This document shows, piece after piece, positions 28,017 through 36,648 of a stretch of 64,000 nt of DNA. Under the pieces are notes generated by a model that worked only from the letters and a program-made list of their open reading frames with translations, ran no database searches and had not been told where the DNA came from. How positions within the stretch are numbered: position 1 is the first letter of the stretch; every line of letters begins with the position of its first letter. The translations under genes were made by a program, and so were the position numbers. Origin of the DNA: Pseudomonadota bacterium (GTDB lineage Bacteria > Pseudomonadota > Gammaproteobacteria > Burkholderiales > Rhodocyclaceae); NCBI GenBank assembly GCA_018262195.1, contig JAGTRS010000026.1, positions 33,116-97,115 on the forward strand. The letters are read 5' to 3'.

Positions 28017-28739
28017 TCAGGCCGGAACGCGGCAGACCAGCATCACGTTGGCGAAGGGCTTGATGTCGTTCATCGGATCGGTCTCAACGGTGAAACCGAG
28101 GCTTTCGAGCAAGGCGATCCACTCGGCGAGCGGCCGGCAATAAAGGCGCGGCAGGCGGTGACCGCGCACGAAGGTCACGGCGTGGTCGACCCAGTTGCAC
28201 AGGTGGTAAGGCAGCCCGGCCGAGGCATCGCCGACGCGGGTCAGGAACAGTCCGCCCGGTGGCAGCGCGGCACGGATGCGCTTGATCACATCCTTCTGGT
28301 GGGCGTGATCGAAGTAATGCAGGGCATCGAGAATGGTGATCACGTCAGCCTGGCCGAAATCCGCCTTGGTCATGTCGCCCTGTTCGATACGCAGGACCGG
28401 GTGGTCGGCGCCGAAAGCCCTGGCGGCACGGTCGACATCCTTCTGCATCAGCTCGATGCCGCGCAGGCTCAGGGCCTTGGGCGCGGCCGGCCAGCCGGCC
28501 GGCCAGTTGCCGGCTTCGTAGAGCTTGCGGGCGGCGAGCAGCCAGGAAAACAGGCTGCCCTGGCCGCAGCCGAGGTCAAGGTAGCGGGCTTCGGTCGGGA
28601 AAAGGCCGCGCTTGAGAATCTCGCGGAAGATGCTGTCGGAGGACAGCTTGCCGCGCGAATAATGGTAGGCGAAATGGCCGCCGCCGATGAACGGACGGCT
28701 GGCTTCGTCGAGCAGGGTGCGCAGGAAACGCTTGGTCAT
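28017..28739 (-). CDS. Class I SAM-dependent methyltransferase
   Basis: 240 residues. YLDLGCGQGS is the SAM-binding motif I, EQGDMTKADF is the acidic-loop region and VITILDALHYF the post-motif. In aryl polyenes and xanthomonadins a methyltransferase modifies the aryl head group, so this is the natural candidate; that assignment is inferred from operon context. The ATG overlaps the stop of the deacetylase gene (ATGA). Confidence 0.85.
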   Translation of the reverse strand: MTKRFLRTLLDEASRPFIGGGHFAYHYSRGKLSSDSIFREILKRGLFPTEARYLDLGCGQGSLFSWLLAARKLYEAGNWPAGWPAAPKALSLRGIELMQKDVDRAARAFGADHPVLRIEQGDMTKADFGQADVITILDALHYFDHAHQKDVIKRIRAALPPGGLFLTRVGDASAGLPYHLCNWVDHAVTFVRGHRLPRLYCRPLAEWIALLESLGFTVETDPMNDIKPFANVMLVCRVPA

Positions 28740-29536
28740 GACTTTGGATTGGGCAGCGTAACGGGGTTGAGTTGATGTTGTTGCAGCGTGGCCAGCAGGC
28801 GTGGCAATACGGCAAGGATAACCGGCTGGCCGTTTGCCGTACGGGCGGCATGGCCGTCGTGCAGGAGCAGGATGTCGCCGGGACCGAGGTCGCGGCTCAG
28901 GCGTTCGTAAACAATTTCCGGGTCACCGCAGCGGGTGTCATAGGGGCGGCGCGTCCAGCTGGCCAGCTTGAGATCGAGGGCGTGCAGCACGGCGTCGAGG
29001 AAAGGATTGCGCAGGCCGGCCGTGGCGCGGAAGTAGCGTGGCGTCTGGCCGGTGATCTTGGTGAAGGTCGCTTGCGCCGCAGCGATATCGGCCTTCATGC
29101 GACTGGGGCCGAAGAAGGCAAAGGCCTTGGAATGCGAGTCGCCATGGTTCTCGACGCGATGGCCGCGGGCGACGATTTCCTGGCACAGCGCCGGGTTTTC
29201 GCGGGCGCGCCAGCCGATGCAGAAAAAGGTGGCCTTGGCGTCAGCGGCGTCTAGCAGATCGAGGACGTGTGGGGTGACTTCCGGGTCGGGGCCATCGTCG
29301 ATGGTGATGGCGACCTCGCGGCGGCCGACGGCATCATCTGTCAGACGATTGAGGTTGGGGCCGAGCAGGGTTGTGCGTGGCAGCAGGCCGGCGGTGGTGA
29401 TGATGGCGTGGTTAATGACCAGCGCGCCGACCGCCCACGGCCACAGAGACGGCGCGATCAGACAGCCGGCGGCCGCGGAAGCGTGGACCGCGAGTGTGGC
29501 TTTGATGGCGAAGGTCGGCTTCCAGGGCGTCAGCAT
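28736..29536 (-). CDS. Polysaccharide deacetylase (NodB) family protein, membrane anchored
   Basis: 266 residues. One or two N-terminal membrane helices (about 10-50) precede a NodB homology domain with TIDDGPDP (base and metal Asp), HGDSHS (metal His pair) and a C-terminal ILLLHDGHA. Such enzymes remove N- or O-acyl groups from sugars; here the target could be the glycolipid part of the pigment. ATG 29536 overlaps the preceding gene's end and was chosen over an ATG seven codons upstream. Confidence 0.82.
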   Translation of the reverse strand: MLTPWKPTFAIKATLAVHASAAAGCLIAPSLWPWAVGALVINHAIITTAGLLPRTTLLGPNLNRLTDDAVGRREVAITIDDGPDPEVTPHVLDLLDAADAKATFFCIGWRARENPALCQEIVARGHRVENHGDSHSKAFAFFGPSRMKADIAAAQATFTKITGQTPRYFRATAGLRNPFLDAVLHALDLKLASWTRRPYDTRCGDPEIVYERLSRDLGPGDILLLHDGHAARTANGQPVILAVLPRLLATLQQHQLNPVTLPNPKS

Positions 29537-29537
29537 G

Positions 29538-30182
29538 TCAGGCGGCAAAGTGGCCAAGGTTCAGAAAATGTTCCCATAAATTCCGCCATACCGGCCAGTC
29601 ATGGTCGCCTGGCAGGGCGCAGCGGGTGGCCGGCGGGACACGTTCGGCGATGGCGCGCATGCCCTCGGCGAAACGGTCTTCCGTGCCGTAGCCGACGAAG
29701 ACAGGGAAGCCCGCCGGCGGCGCCTTGAGCCAGCGGTAGGCGCGGAACTCCGGGTCGGTCAGGTCGACTTCCGTCGGTTGCCAGACGTCGAGGCCGCCGG
29801 CCCGCTTGATGGCATTGGTGGTCAACCGGCTGCCCGGGTACGGCGCGATCAGGCACAGGCCGTCGACGACGCCGGGATGATCGGCGCTGAGGCATAGCGC
29901 GAGCAGTCCGCCGAGCGAGATGCCGCCGAGCCAGACCTGTTGATAGTTGGCGCGGGCCGGGATGAGGATCTGCTCGACGACAGCGGGAATCGCGTCGCCG
30001 CTCGATACGGCGTCGAGGCCAAGGTCGACGGCGACGATGTCGAGCTTGAGGTGGCGTACCGCGGCGTCGGCAAAAAAACCATTGTCGACGAAGTGCTCGG
30101 GCGTCATGTAGGCGCCGGGCAGCAGCACGAGCAGGTTGTCGCCGCCGCCGTCATGGTTCAAGGTACGCAGCGCCTTGCTCAT
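29538..30182 (-). CDS. Alpha/beta hydrolase (esterase/thioesterase-like)
   Basis: 214 residues: VLLPGAYMTPEHF near the oxyanion hole, nucleophile elbow GISLGG, an Asp in GYGTEDRF and His in LPGDHDW complete the triad. It could release or edit acyl chains in the pathway, a role held by a thioesterase in other aryl polyene clusters. ATG 30182 was preferred to a TTG eight codons upstream. A parS-like palindrome lies immediately upstream of the start. Confidence 0.78.
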   Translation of the reverse strand: MSKALRTLNHDGGGDNLLVLLPGAYMTPEHFVDNGFFADAAVRHLKLDIVAVDLGLDAVSSGDAIPAVVEQILIPARANYQQVWLGGISLGGLLALCLSADHPGVVDGLCLIAPYPGSRLTTNAIKRAGGLDVWQPTEVDLTDPEFRAYRWLKAPPAGFPVFVGYGTEDRFAEGMRAIAERVPPATRCALPGDHDWPVWRNLWEHFLNLGHFAA

Positions 30183-30187
30183 GCGAC

Positions 30188-30203
30188 GGTTCCACGTGAA
30201 ACG
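30188..30203. other. parS-like ParB-binding site (imperfect)
   Basis: GGTTCCACGTGAAACG matches the parS consensus at 13 of 16 positions. It has the same T-to-C change at the fifth base as the copy near gyrB, plus both outer bases. It lies in the short gap between the MMPL exporter and hydrolase genes. Confidence 0.5.
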
Positions 30204-30236
30204 CAAAGTTTCAATTTTGTGGCCGTGGGTGCCCAG

Positions 30237-32564
30237 TCAATCACGTTGCCGCCCGACAAAACAGGCCGACAGCAGCAGCGCCAGAATGGCGCCTGGACCG
30301 ACGGTGATACCCACTGCGTGCAGTACCGGCACGTTGGATAAGGCCAGCGTGCCGAAGCCGATGGCGGTGGTCAGGTTGGCGACGGCCATCGAGACCAGCG
30401 TCTGGCTGTCCAGCCCTTCGCCTTTGTCGGCGCGGTCGAAGAAAAGCGCGTAATTGGAGCCAACGGCGACGATCAGCAGCATGCCGATCAGGTGCAGCAG
30501 GTGCAATTGTTCTCCGGCCAGATGCAGCCCGGTGATGACCAGCACGACTGCGATCAGCAGCGGCAGCAGCACAGTGGCCAGCCGCCGGGGCGAGCGCAGC
30601 GTGACGGCGAGCAAGGCGACAATGGCGACAAAGCCGGCCAGCGAGAGCAGCGTCGCTTCGTGCAGGTAATCGTTGTACAGGTTGTCGAACTCGTTCTTCA
30701 TGTCGACGAACAGGGCGCCGCTGCCAGCCAGCGCGGCGCGTACTGGTTCGATGGCGATATCGATGCCCTTGTCGCCACCGGGTGGGCGCAGGGGTAGCAG
30801 CACACTCCAGCCGTTCGGGCGTTGCAGCAGCAGCGAATCGACGGCCAGCGCCAGACTGGTGCCGTTCAGCGTTTCACGCGTGACACTTCCCTGCTCGCGC
30901 GCCTTGGTCACGTCATCAAGGAATCCACCGAGCTTGCTGGCGGCCAGCGGCGAATCGGTCAGTGCGGTCTGCAGACGGGCCTGCAGTTCCTCGCTCGCCG
31001 GCAGGCTGGCCCGGCGGCTGGCCTGCATGGCCAGGCTGGGCAGGAAGCGGGCCGGGCTGTCGTAGCCGCCGATGATACCCTGGACGATCAGGCCGTCGAG
31101 TTGCTGCCCTGCCCGCTCGGCCGCCTGCAATGCCGCTTCGCGATCAGGTGCGGTGATCACCGCCATGTAACGGGCGTCCGGCGCAGAGATGTCGGCGCGT
31201 AGCGCCTGATCGATGGCGCCATCCTCGGCGCTGACTGTGCTCAGGGCTGACAGGTTGGGGTGCCACAGCTGATCCCGGTTGATGGCGAGCAGGCTGGCGG
31301 CGACCAGCGTCAGGATGATGACCGGCCAGCGCAGGCCTTGCAGCACGGCGATGCCGCGCTTGAGCACCGGGCCGAGGTGGCTGAGATCGCGCATGGCAAA
31401 ATTGCTGCCAGCCAGCGGCGGCAGGATGAAGCGGGTAACGATGGCGGCAGCCAGCACCCCACTCAGCGAATAGAGGCCAAGCTGCGAAAGGCCAGGAAAC
31501 CCGGAGAAAAGCAGTGCCGCAAAGCCGCAGATCGAGGTCAGCACGCCAAGCCGGATGGTCGGCCAGAAGCGCGCTCGCCATTGCTCGACGCTGAGTTTGC
31601 TGGATTGGACGAAATAGTAGATCGAGTAATCGACCGCCTCGCCAATCAGCGCCGAACCGAAACCGACCGTGATGCCGAAGACGGTGCCGTAGGCGAGGCT
31701 GACAGCAACGATGCCAGCCAGCGCACCGCTCACCACCGGCAGCAGGCCAAGGGTCATCAGGCGACCCGAACGATAGACGAAGAACAGCACGGCAATGATG
31801 GCCAGGGTGCTGATGGTCGACAGTCGGGTGACCTCGCCCTTGATTGTTGCTCGCGATTTGACCGCGAACAGGCCGGGGCCGGAGAGCTGGACCGTTAGTT
31901 CGCCGCCTGGAGTGCCTTCGGCGAACAGGCTGCGGATCAGGTCGATGGCCTTTTCCTGGCCGTCGGTATCGGAACCGAGGGCGGCGGTCTGGATCAGCAG
32001 CATGGCCCGTTCGCCATCACGCGAGGCCCAGACCCCTTCGCTTACATTCGGCTGGGCGCCGGCGTTGAGGCCGCCCAGCATCTCGACCAGTTCCCCGGTC
32101 GGGTCGCGCGGCAACAAGGGCTTGATCATCATGCCGGCCGGCGAGGCCAGCAGGTCGATGCTGTTGGCAATGGCGTCGCGCAGGCCATCGATGGTGAAAC
32201 GTTCTGCCTTGACGGCCGGGCTGAGCAGATAGCGGTGCTCGAACAGGAAGTTGCGGTCGGCATCCTGGCTGCCGGCCTCGCCGTTCTGGACGGCAACGAA
32301 TTCGGACAATTTTTCCAGTCGGCCACGCAAGTCGCGCGAAGCTTTTGCCCGTTGCGCCGCATCGCCACCTTCGATGGCTACCATCAGCAGTCGGGAGACG
32401 ACGCCCTCCTTCAACTGGTCGACCAGAACCTGCTGCTCGGCACTCGGCTTGGCCGGCAGGAAGAAGGACATGTCGGCCGAAAAATGGCTGTTCCAGACGA
32501 CCACCGCCCCGGCCAGCATGGCCAGTAGCCAGATCAGGAAAGCACGGGTGGCCGGACGGGTCAT
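30237..32564 (-). CDS. MMPL/RND-type lipid exporter
   Basis: 775 residues in the duplicated layout of RND exporters: one N-terminal helix, a periplasmic domain (about 35-230), a six-helix bundle, a second periplasmic loop (about 440-600) and another bundle. FGSALIGEAVDYSIYYF carries the acidic residue expected in the transport helix. Aryl polyene clusters typically encode such a protein, believed to move the finished lipid out of the inner membrane together with the LolA-like carrier encoded 7 bases upstream. No membrane fusion protein is present. Confidence 0.88.
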   Translation of the reverse strand: MTRPATRAFLIWLLAMLAGAVVVWNSHFSADMSFFLPAKPSAEQQVLVDQLKEGVVSRLLMVAIEGGDAAQRAKASRDLRGRLEKLSEFVAVQNGEAGSQDADRNFLFEHRYLLSPAVKAERFTIDGLRDAIANSIDLLASPAGMMIKPLLPRDPTGELVEMLGGLNAGAQPNVSEGVWASRDGERAMLLIQTAALGSDTDGQEKAIDLIRSLFAEGTPGGELTVQLSGPGLFAVKSRATIKGEVTRLSTISTLAIIAVLFFVYRSGRLMTLGLLPVVSGALAGIVAVSLAYGTVFGITVGFGSALIGEAVDYSIYYFVQSSKLSVEQWRARFWPTIRLGVLTSICGFAALLFSGFPGLSQLGLYSLSGVLAAAIVTRFILPPLAGSNFAMRDLSHLGPVLKRGIAVLQGLRWPVIILTLVAASLLAINRDQLWHPNLSALSTVSAEDGAIDQALRADISAPDARYMAVITAPDREAALQAAERAGQQLDGLIVQGIIGGYDSPARFLPSLAMQASRRASLPASEELQARLQTALTDSPLAASKLGGFLDDVTKAREQGSVTRETLNGTSLALAVDSLLLQRPNGWSVLLPLRPPGGDKGIDIAIEPVRAALAGSGALFVDMKNEFDNLYNDYLHEATLLSLAGFVAIVALLAVTLRSPRRLATVLLPLLIAVVLVITGLHLAGEQLHLLHLIGMLLIVAVGSNYALFFDRADKGEGLDSQTLVSMAVANLTTAIGFGTLALSNVPVLHAVGITVGPGAILALLLSACFVGRQRD

Positions 32565-32571
32565 TTGAGGA

Positions 32572-33141
32572 TCATTTAAGTTCGATCGGGTCGATGCTCA
32601 GCACCGAGCGGTCACCGTCGGTTTGCAGATATTCGATGACGCGTACCTGATTCTTCTGGCCGCTGACTGTGATGCGCTGGACCATGGCCGCGATTTTTTG
32701 TTCGCTGGGCAACAGGGTGAGCACCCACTTTTCTGAATTGCCCGATAAATAGAGGGCGTAGTTTTTCTCCAGTGCCGCCCGGTTGCCGGCCAAGGTACCG
32801 CGGATGCTGTCCACGAAGGCCAGGGCTTCCGGCTGGTTGGCCAGATTGATGCTCAGTTTCTGCTTTTCGCGTTCGATGGACAGGATGTCCTTGTCGAGCA
32901 GCAGGGTTTCGACCTTGGGGGTCAGCGTCCGTTTTTCCAGACGGTCGGGGGCCGTGTAGGTCATTTCGCCGGTCGAGACGACTGGTTTGTCGAGCAGCGA
33001 GATGTATTTCTTCTCGACGAACTTGGCCTTGCCTCCCTTGTGTTTGGCGAGATCGCTCATCAGCTGCCCTACATCGAAGGCGGCGCTGGCTGGCAGGGCC
33101 AAAGCAACGAGAAACAGGCAGCCGAGGAGACGTTTGATCAT
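32572..33141 (-). CDS. LolA-like periplasmic lipid carrier
   Basis: 189 residues after choosing ATG 33141, which overlaps the upstream stop (ATGA) and starts a clear signal peptide (hydrophobic core LLGCLFLVALALPASAA). KAKFVEKKYISLLDKPVVSTGEMTY and LEKRTL match the LolA/outer-membrane lipoprotein-sorting fold, a half-open beta barrel that shields acyl chains. It is not the housekeeping LolA; by position it should carry the polyene lipid across the periplasm. Confidence 0.85.
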   Translation of the reverse strand: MIKRLLGCLFLVALALPASAAFDVGQLMSDLAKHKGGKAKFVEKKYISLLDKPVVSTGEMTYTAPDRLEKRTLTPKVETLLLDKDILSIEREKQKLSINLANQPEALAFVDSIRGTLAGNRAALEKNYALYLSGNSEKWVLTLLPSEQKIAAMVQRITVSGQKNQVRVIEYLQTDGDRSVLSIDPIELK

Positions 33142-34043
33142 TTTTTCTGCCAGAAATCGAAGAAATTGAACCAGTTGTACGGGGCCTGATGACAAAAATG
33201 CGTCAGGCGGTCGGCGTAGTGTTGCATGGCGGCGCGGATTGCGGCTTCACGCTTCTCGCGCGGCGTGTGCGAAAAATCCGCCAGTGGCTCGAAGTGCAAC
33301 TGGTAGCGGTTGTCGCCGAGGTAGAGCCCGGTCATGAAGAAGACCGGTCGGCGCAACATGGCGGCCATGCGGAAGGGGCCGAGCGGGAATGGCGCCGGTT
33401 TGCCGAGGAAATCGCAATCGACCGTCGGGTCGTCGCCAAGGCCGCGGTCGGCCAGCATGCCGACAACGTAGCCTTCGTCGAGCCGGTCACGGGCCTGCAG
33501 CATCGAATCCATGCGGCCGAGCGGGATGATGTCCTGGCTGGCGGCCGGGTTGATGGCTTCCAGCGTGACGTTGATCTTGCGGGCGTTTTCCTCGTACATC
33601 AGCATCGCCACCTTGAGCCCTTCCCTGCCCCGGCCAACGGCGCGCAACACTTCGAAGCTGCCGAGATGAGCGCCGATCAGCAAGGCGCCGGGATGGCTGC
33701 GAGCGGCCTCGTTGACCGCTTCGGCGCCGATCACCTCGATGTCGAACAGGTCGAAACGGTCGTTCAGCAGGTAGATGCGGTCGTGGATGGTGCTGGCGAA
33801 GCTGAAGACATGGCGGAAGCCGTCCGACCACTCGGCCCAGCGGTTGAGCGCCAGATTCAGATAAGCGCGGCTGAAGCGGCGGGCCTTGGGCGAAAAGAGC
33901 ACGAAATAGGCGGCAATGCCATAGAGCACGACACGGCCGATAGCCCGGCCGAAAGTCAGCGAAATCCAGACCATCAGCTTGAGGATGGCGAGATTGCTCC
34001 GCTCCTGCTGACGTCGCCAGTCGGCTTCGCTTTTGTCGCTCAT
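33138..34043 (-). CDS. LpxL/HtrB-like acyltransferase
   Basis: 301 residues of the lipid A late-acyltransferase superfamily. An N-terminal membrane helix (about 20-50) is followed by IGAHLGSFEVLRA with the His and the later Glu of the H-x4-D/E motif, and by GMLADRGLGDD. Members of aryl polyene clusters are presumed to attach the polyene chain or a fatty acid to the lipid anchor. Both ends overlap neighbouring genes by four bases, indicating tight coupling. Confidence 0.87.
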   Translation of the reverse strand: MSDKSEADWRRQQERSNLAILKLMVWISLTFGRAIGRVVLYGIAAYFVLFSPKARRFSRAYLNLALNRWAEWSDGFRHVFSFASTIHDRIYLLNDRFDLFDIEVIGAEAVNEAARSHPGALLIGAHLGSFEVLRAVGRGREGLKVAMLMYEENARKINVTLEAINPAASQDIIPLGRMDSMLQARDRLDEGYVVGMLADRGLGDDPTVDCDFLGKPAPFPLGPFRMAAMLRRPVFFMTGLYLGDNRYQLHFEPLADFSHTPREKREAAIRAAMQHYADRLTHFCHQAPYNWFNFFDFWQKK

Positions 34044-34345
34044 GGCGCGGGCGGTTTCAGACTGCCGGAGGCGACATCACGGTTGGCAGCGCGCACGGTG
34101 AAGGCAATGCTGCCGCTGGCCTTGGTCTCCAGCGCGAAAACCAGCGTCTCGGCGGGGCCGACCGGGCTGAAGAACTTGGCATTGCCGACCTGCCAGTCCA
34201 GATCGGTCTGGCCAAGCAGCTGTTCGGCGAACAGGATGGCCCGGTCGAGCAATACGACGCCCGGCACGATGGGATTGCCGGGAAAGTGACCGGCAAAGGC
34301 CGGGTGGTCGGCCGGCACCGCCCAGCAATATTCAGTGATGGCCAT
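34040..34345 (-). CDS. Small hot-dog dehydratase (ApeI-type)
   Basis: 101 residues. HFPGNPIVPGVVLLD is the FabA/FabZ-like active-site loop. The Glu normally on the central helix is probably within FAEQLLGQ. In known systems ApeI is the second dehydratase of the polyene synthase. ATG 34345 was chosen because the longer frame overlaps the ligase gene and its extra residues are not protein-like. The remaining overlap is 14 bases. Confidence 0.83.
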   Translation of the reverse strand: MAITEYCWAVPADHPAFAGHFPGNPIVPGVVLLDRAILFAEQLLGQTDLDWQVGNAKFFSPVGPAETLVFALETKASGSIAFTVRAANRDVASGSLKPPAP

Positions 34346-35687
34346 GGCTGACCTTTTCGGCATACAAGGCTTGCAGTTCGCTGCGCGGCAGTTTGCCGGT
34401 GCTGTTGCGCGGCAGGGCATCGACAAGCACCAGCGGCCGGGGCAGAAAGATGGCGTCGATCCGCTCACGCAGGGCGACGGTGACTTGCCGGGCCGTCATG
34501 CCTGGGGCGACGACGAAGGCGGTCAGGCGGGTGATGCCGTCCGGGCCTTCTTCATCGGGCAGGAAGAAGGCGCCATCGACGATGCCCGGCACGGCGCCGA
34601 GCTGGTGGTTCAGGTAGGCCAGAGAGGTGCGCTTGCCGGCAATGTTGATCAGGTCGGCATGGCGGCCGTGCAGCAGGAAACGCTGGTCGGGCAGCAATTC
34701 GATCACGTCGGACAAGGCGACGCGGCCTTCGACATGGCCTTCGCAGGCCACCGTGTTGTCGCCGTCCTGCTCCAGTTTGACGCCCGGCAGCAGTGTCCAG
34801 GAGGCGCCGTCCGTAGTGCGCCGGCTGGCCAGCTGGCCGGATTCGGTCGAGCCGTAGATTTCCAGCATCGGCGCACCGGTACGGACCTCGGCTTCGGTCG
34901 CCAGCGTGGTCGATAGCGGCGCAGTGGCCGAGAGCAGCAGATCGACCGGCGGCAGCGCGATTTCAGCCGCGAGCAGCGCCGACAGGTGGAAGGGCGTGGT
35001 GACCAGCAGGCGCGGCTGCGGCACCGCTTCGAGCGCCGTAACGATGTCCTGCGGGAAGAAGGGTTTGCCGGCCCAGAAAGCGCAGCCACCATGCAGGGCG
35101 AGCAGGAAGGTCGATTCGAAGCCGTAGCTGTGCTGGACGGGCACGGTGCCGACGATGGCGTGCGGCCGGCGGTCGAGGCCGAGGGCGATGGCTTCGGCCC
35201 GGCCGTTCTGCACCAGCTTGCCCCAGGTCTTGCGCTGCGCTTGTGGCAGGCCGGTCGAGCCGGAGGTGAACAGGATGGCGGCGAGGTGGTCAGCCGGGAT
35301 CTGCGGGATGGCCTGTATTCCCCTCTCCCCCGGCCCCTCTCCCCGTTGGGGTGAGGGGGGAAAATCGAGGCGTGGCAGGTCCTGAGTTTCGGTCGCGCCG
35401 TCGCACAGGCAGACGAGGCCCGGATACTCGGCTTGCAGGCGTTGGAAGGTTTCTGCCGACTGCGACGAGGGTTGCAGGCTGGTCATGCCGCGCCGCAGGC
35501 CGGCAGCGAAACCGACGGCGAAACGGTAGCGGTCGTGACACAGGTTGAGCAGGTAGCCGGTTGCTGGCAATTGTTCGGACAATGCCGCCACATCGGCTAG
35601 ATAGTCGCCGACCCTGACCGGGCCATCCGGGCGCCAGGCGAAGATGGCATCTAAATCAGCGTGAGCGAGCAGCGGTGCGGTTTGCAT
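34332..35687 (-). CDS. AMP-dependent acyl-ACP/CoA ligase (ApeH-type)
   Basis: 451 residues of the ANL superfamily, predicted to activate the aryl acid and load it on an ACP. The nucleotide loop is ILFTSGSTGLPQ, the motif EIYGSTESGQ positions the substrate, GRHADLINIAGKR is the hinge and NSTGKLPR supplies the C-terminal catalytic Lys. ATG 35687 overlaps the upstream stop (TGATG); the open frame upstream of it is not coding. Just before the nucleotide loop, an insert rich in Gly, Pro and Arg (PPSPQRGEGPGERG) is encoded by a repeat-like sequence. Confidence 0.87.
   Translation of the reverse strand: MQTAPLLAHADLDAIFAWRPDGPVRVGDYLADVAALSEQLPATGYLLNLCHDRYRFAVGFAAGLRRGMTSLQPSSQSAETFQRLQAEYPGLVCLCDGATETQDLPRLDFPPSPQRGEGPGERGIQAIPQIPADHLAAILFTSGSTGLPQAQRKTWGKLVQNGRAEAIALGLDRRPHAIVGTVPVQHSYGFESTFLLALHGGCAFWAGKPFFPQDIVTALEAVPQPRLLVTTPFHLSALLAAEIALPPVDLLLSATAPLSTTLATEAEVRTGAPMLEIYGSTESGQLASRRTTDGASWTLLPGVKLEQDGDNTVACEGHVEGRVALSDVIELLPDQRFLLHGRHADLINIAGKRTSLAYLNHQLGAVPGIVDGAFFLPDEEGPDGITRLTAFVVAPGMTARQVTVALRERIDAIFLPRPLVLVDALPRNSTGKLPRSELQALYAEKVSHGHH
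35320..35360. repeat. REP-like C/G-rich palindromic element inside the ligase gene
   Basis: A run of CCCCTCTCCCC-type units followed by their complement (CCCCGTTGGGGTGAGGGGGG at 35341-35360) resembles the C(4)TCTC(4)-style interspersed repeats that usually sit between genes in many proteobacteria. Here it is read in frame and adds about 14 residues. Only one copy is present in this window, so its repeat status rests on resemblance. Confidence 0.5.
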
Positions 35688-36349
35688 CAGGGATTGGCCG
35701 GCGGCGTCTGTTTGCCGTGCATGCGATAGGCGCGGGCGACTTGGGCGATGCTCGGGCGCTCTTCCGGCGGCAGGGCATATACCCGCCAGATGTGCTCGGC
35801 GACGAACATGGCAGCCAGCAACGGCATCGACAGCAGGTTGGCGAAGACGGACCACACCGGTTGAGGGGCAAAAAACCAGAGAATGGCCGATATCAGCGCG
35901 TTGCTCAGGAAAAACAGGGTCCAGGCCAGCGTCGCTTTCCGGGTATAGATGCGTTTGCGTTCGGAAATCTCGCCGTGATGCACAGCCTTGGCGAGTTGAG
36001 TGATCAGCGCCTCGCCTCCACCGAGCAGGCTCCGACCAAACAGTGTGCCAAGCGCCAGGTTGGCGCCAAGGTGCTGGATGAAGAAAAGCAGCGGGATGTT
36101 CTGGCGCAGCGTCGGCCACCACCAGGTCAGTCCGCCGAGCGCGGCGAGGATTGCGCTGCCGGTGAGCAGCGGGTGGGTGTTGCGCCAGAGCAGCAGGCCG
36201 AGCGCAGCGAGGATGGGCGCGAGGGCGAGTAGTACCGAAAGATCGGCCGAACTCTCGCCGGCCGTGCCGAAATGAGCCAGCAAGGCCCAGAGCACGAGAA
36301 AGATGACCACGGCCAGGCCGCGCAGCAGCTGGGCCGGGCTGACGGTCAT
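35687..36349 (-). CDS. COG4648-type membrane protein of aryl polyene clusters
   Basis: 220 residues with about six hydrophobic helices (around 8-30, 38-55, 63-80, 88-105, 140-165, 170-190) and a basic loop GEISERKRIYTRK. Its function is unknown, but this predicted membrane protein repeatedly occurs between the ACP and ligase genes of aryl polyene loci. The start overlaps the ACP stop by four bases and the end overlaps the ligase start. Confidence 0.72.
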   Translation of the reverse strand: MTVSPAQLLRGLAVVIFLVLWALLAHFGTAGESSADLSVLLALAPILAALGLLLWRNTHPLLTGSAILAALGGLTWWWPTLRQNIPLLFFIQHLGANLALGTLFGRSLLGGGEALITQLAKAVHHGEISERKRIYTRKATLAWTLFFLSNALISAILWFFAPQPVWSVFANLLSMPLLAAMFVAEHIWRVYALPPEERPSIAQVARAYRMHGKQTPPANP

Positions 36350-36630
36350 TTGGTTCGCTGGCTGGCGATGTGCGTGGTCAGGGCGCGCAGCGAGGAGAAG
36401 ATGCGGATGTTGTCCTCGTTGTCCGATTTGAGCTGGAAGCCGTACTGCTTGGAAATGACCAGCGCAATTTCGAGCACATCAATGGAGTCCAGTCCCAGGC
36501 CATCGCCAAAAAGCGGTGCATCGGCCTCGATCTCGGCCGCTGCCACGTCGAGATTGAGTGCCGAGACAATTAGCCCGGCGACTTCCGGTATCAGGGCGTC
36601 GATGGTATCCGGGGAAATGGCTTGGGACAT
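36346..36630 (-). CDS. Acyl carrier protein (pigment pathway)
   Basis: 94-residue acidic helical protein with GLDSIDVLE; Ser49 would carry phosphopantetheine. It is one of two ACPs in this operon, as in characterised aryl polyene systems where one ACP holds the starter and the other the growing chain. Which does which here is not evident. Confidence 0.9.
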   Translation of the reverse strand: MSQAISPDTIDALIPEVAGLIVSALNLDVAAAEIEADAPLFGDGLGLDSIDVLEIALVISKQYGFQLKSDNEDNIRIFSSLRALTTHIASQRTK

Positions 36631-36648
36631 GGTGTTACTTCCGTGGTT

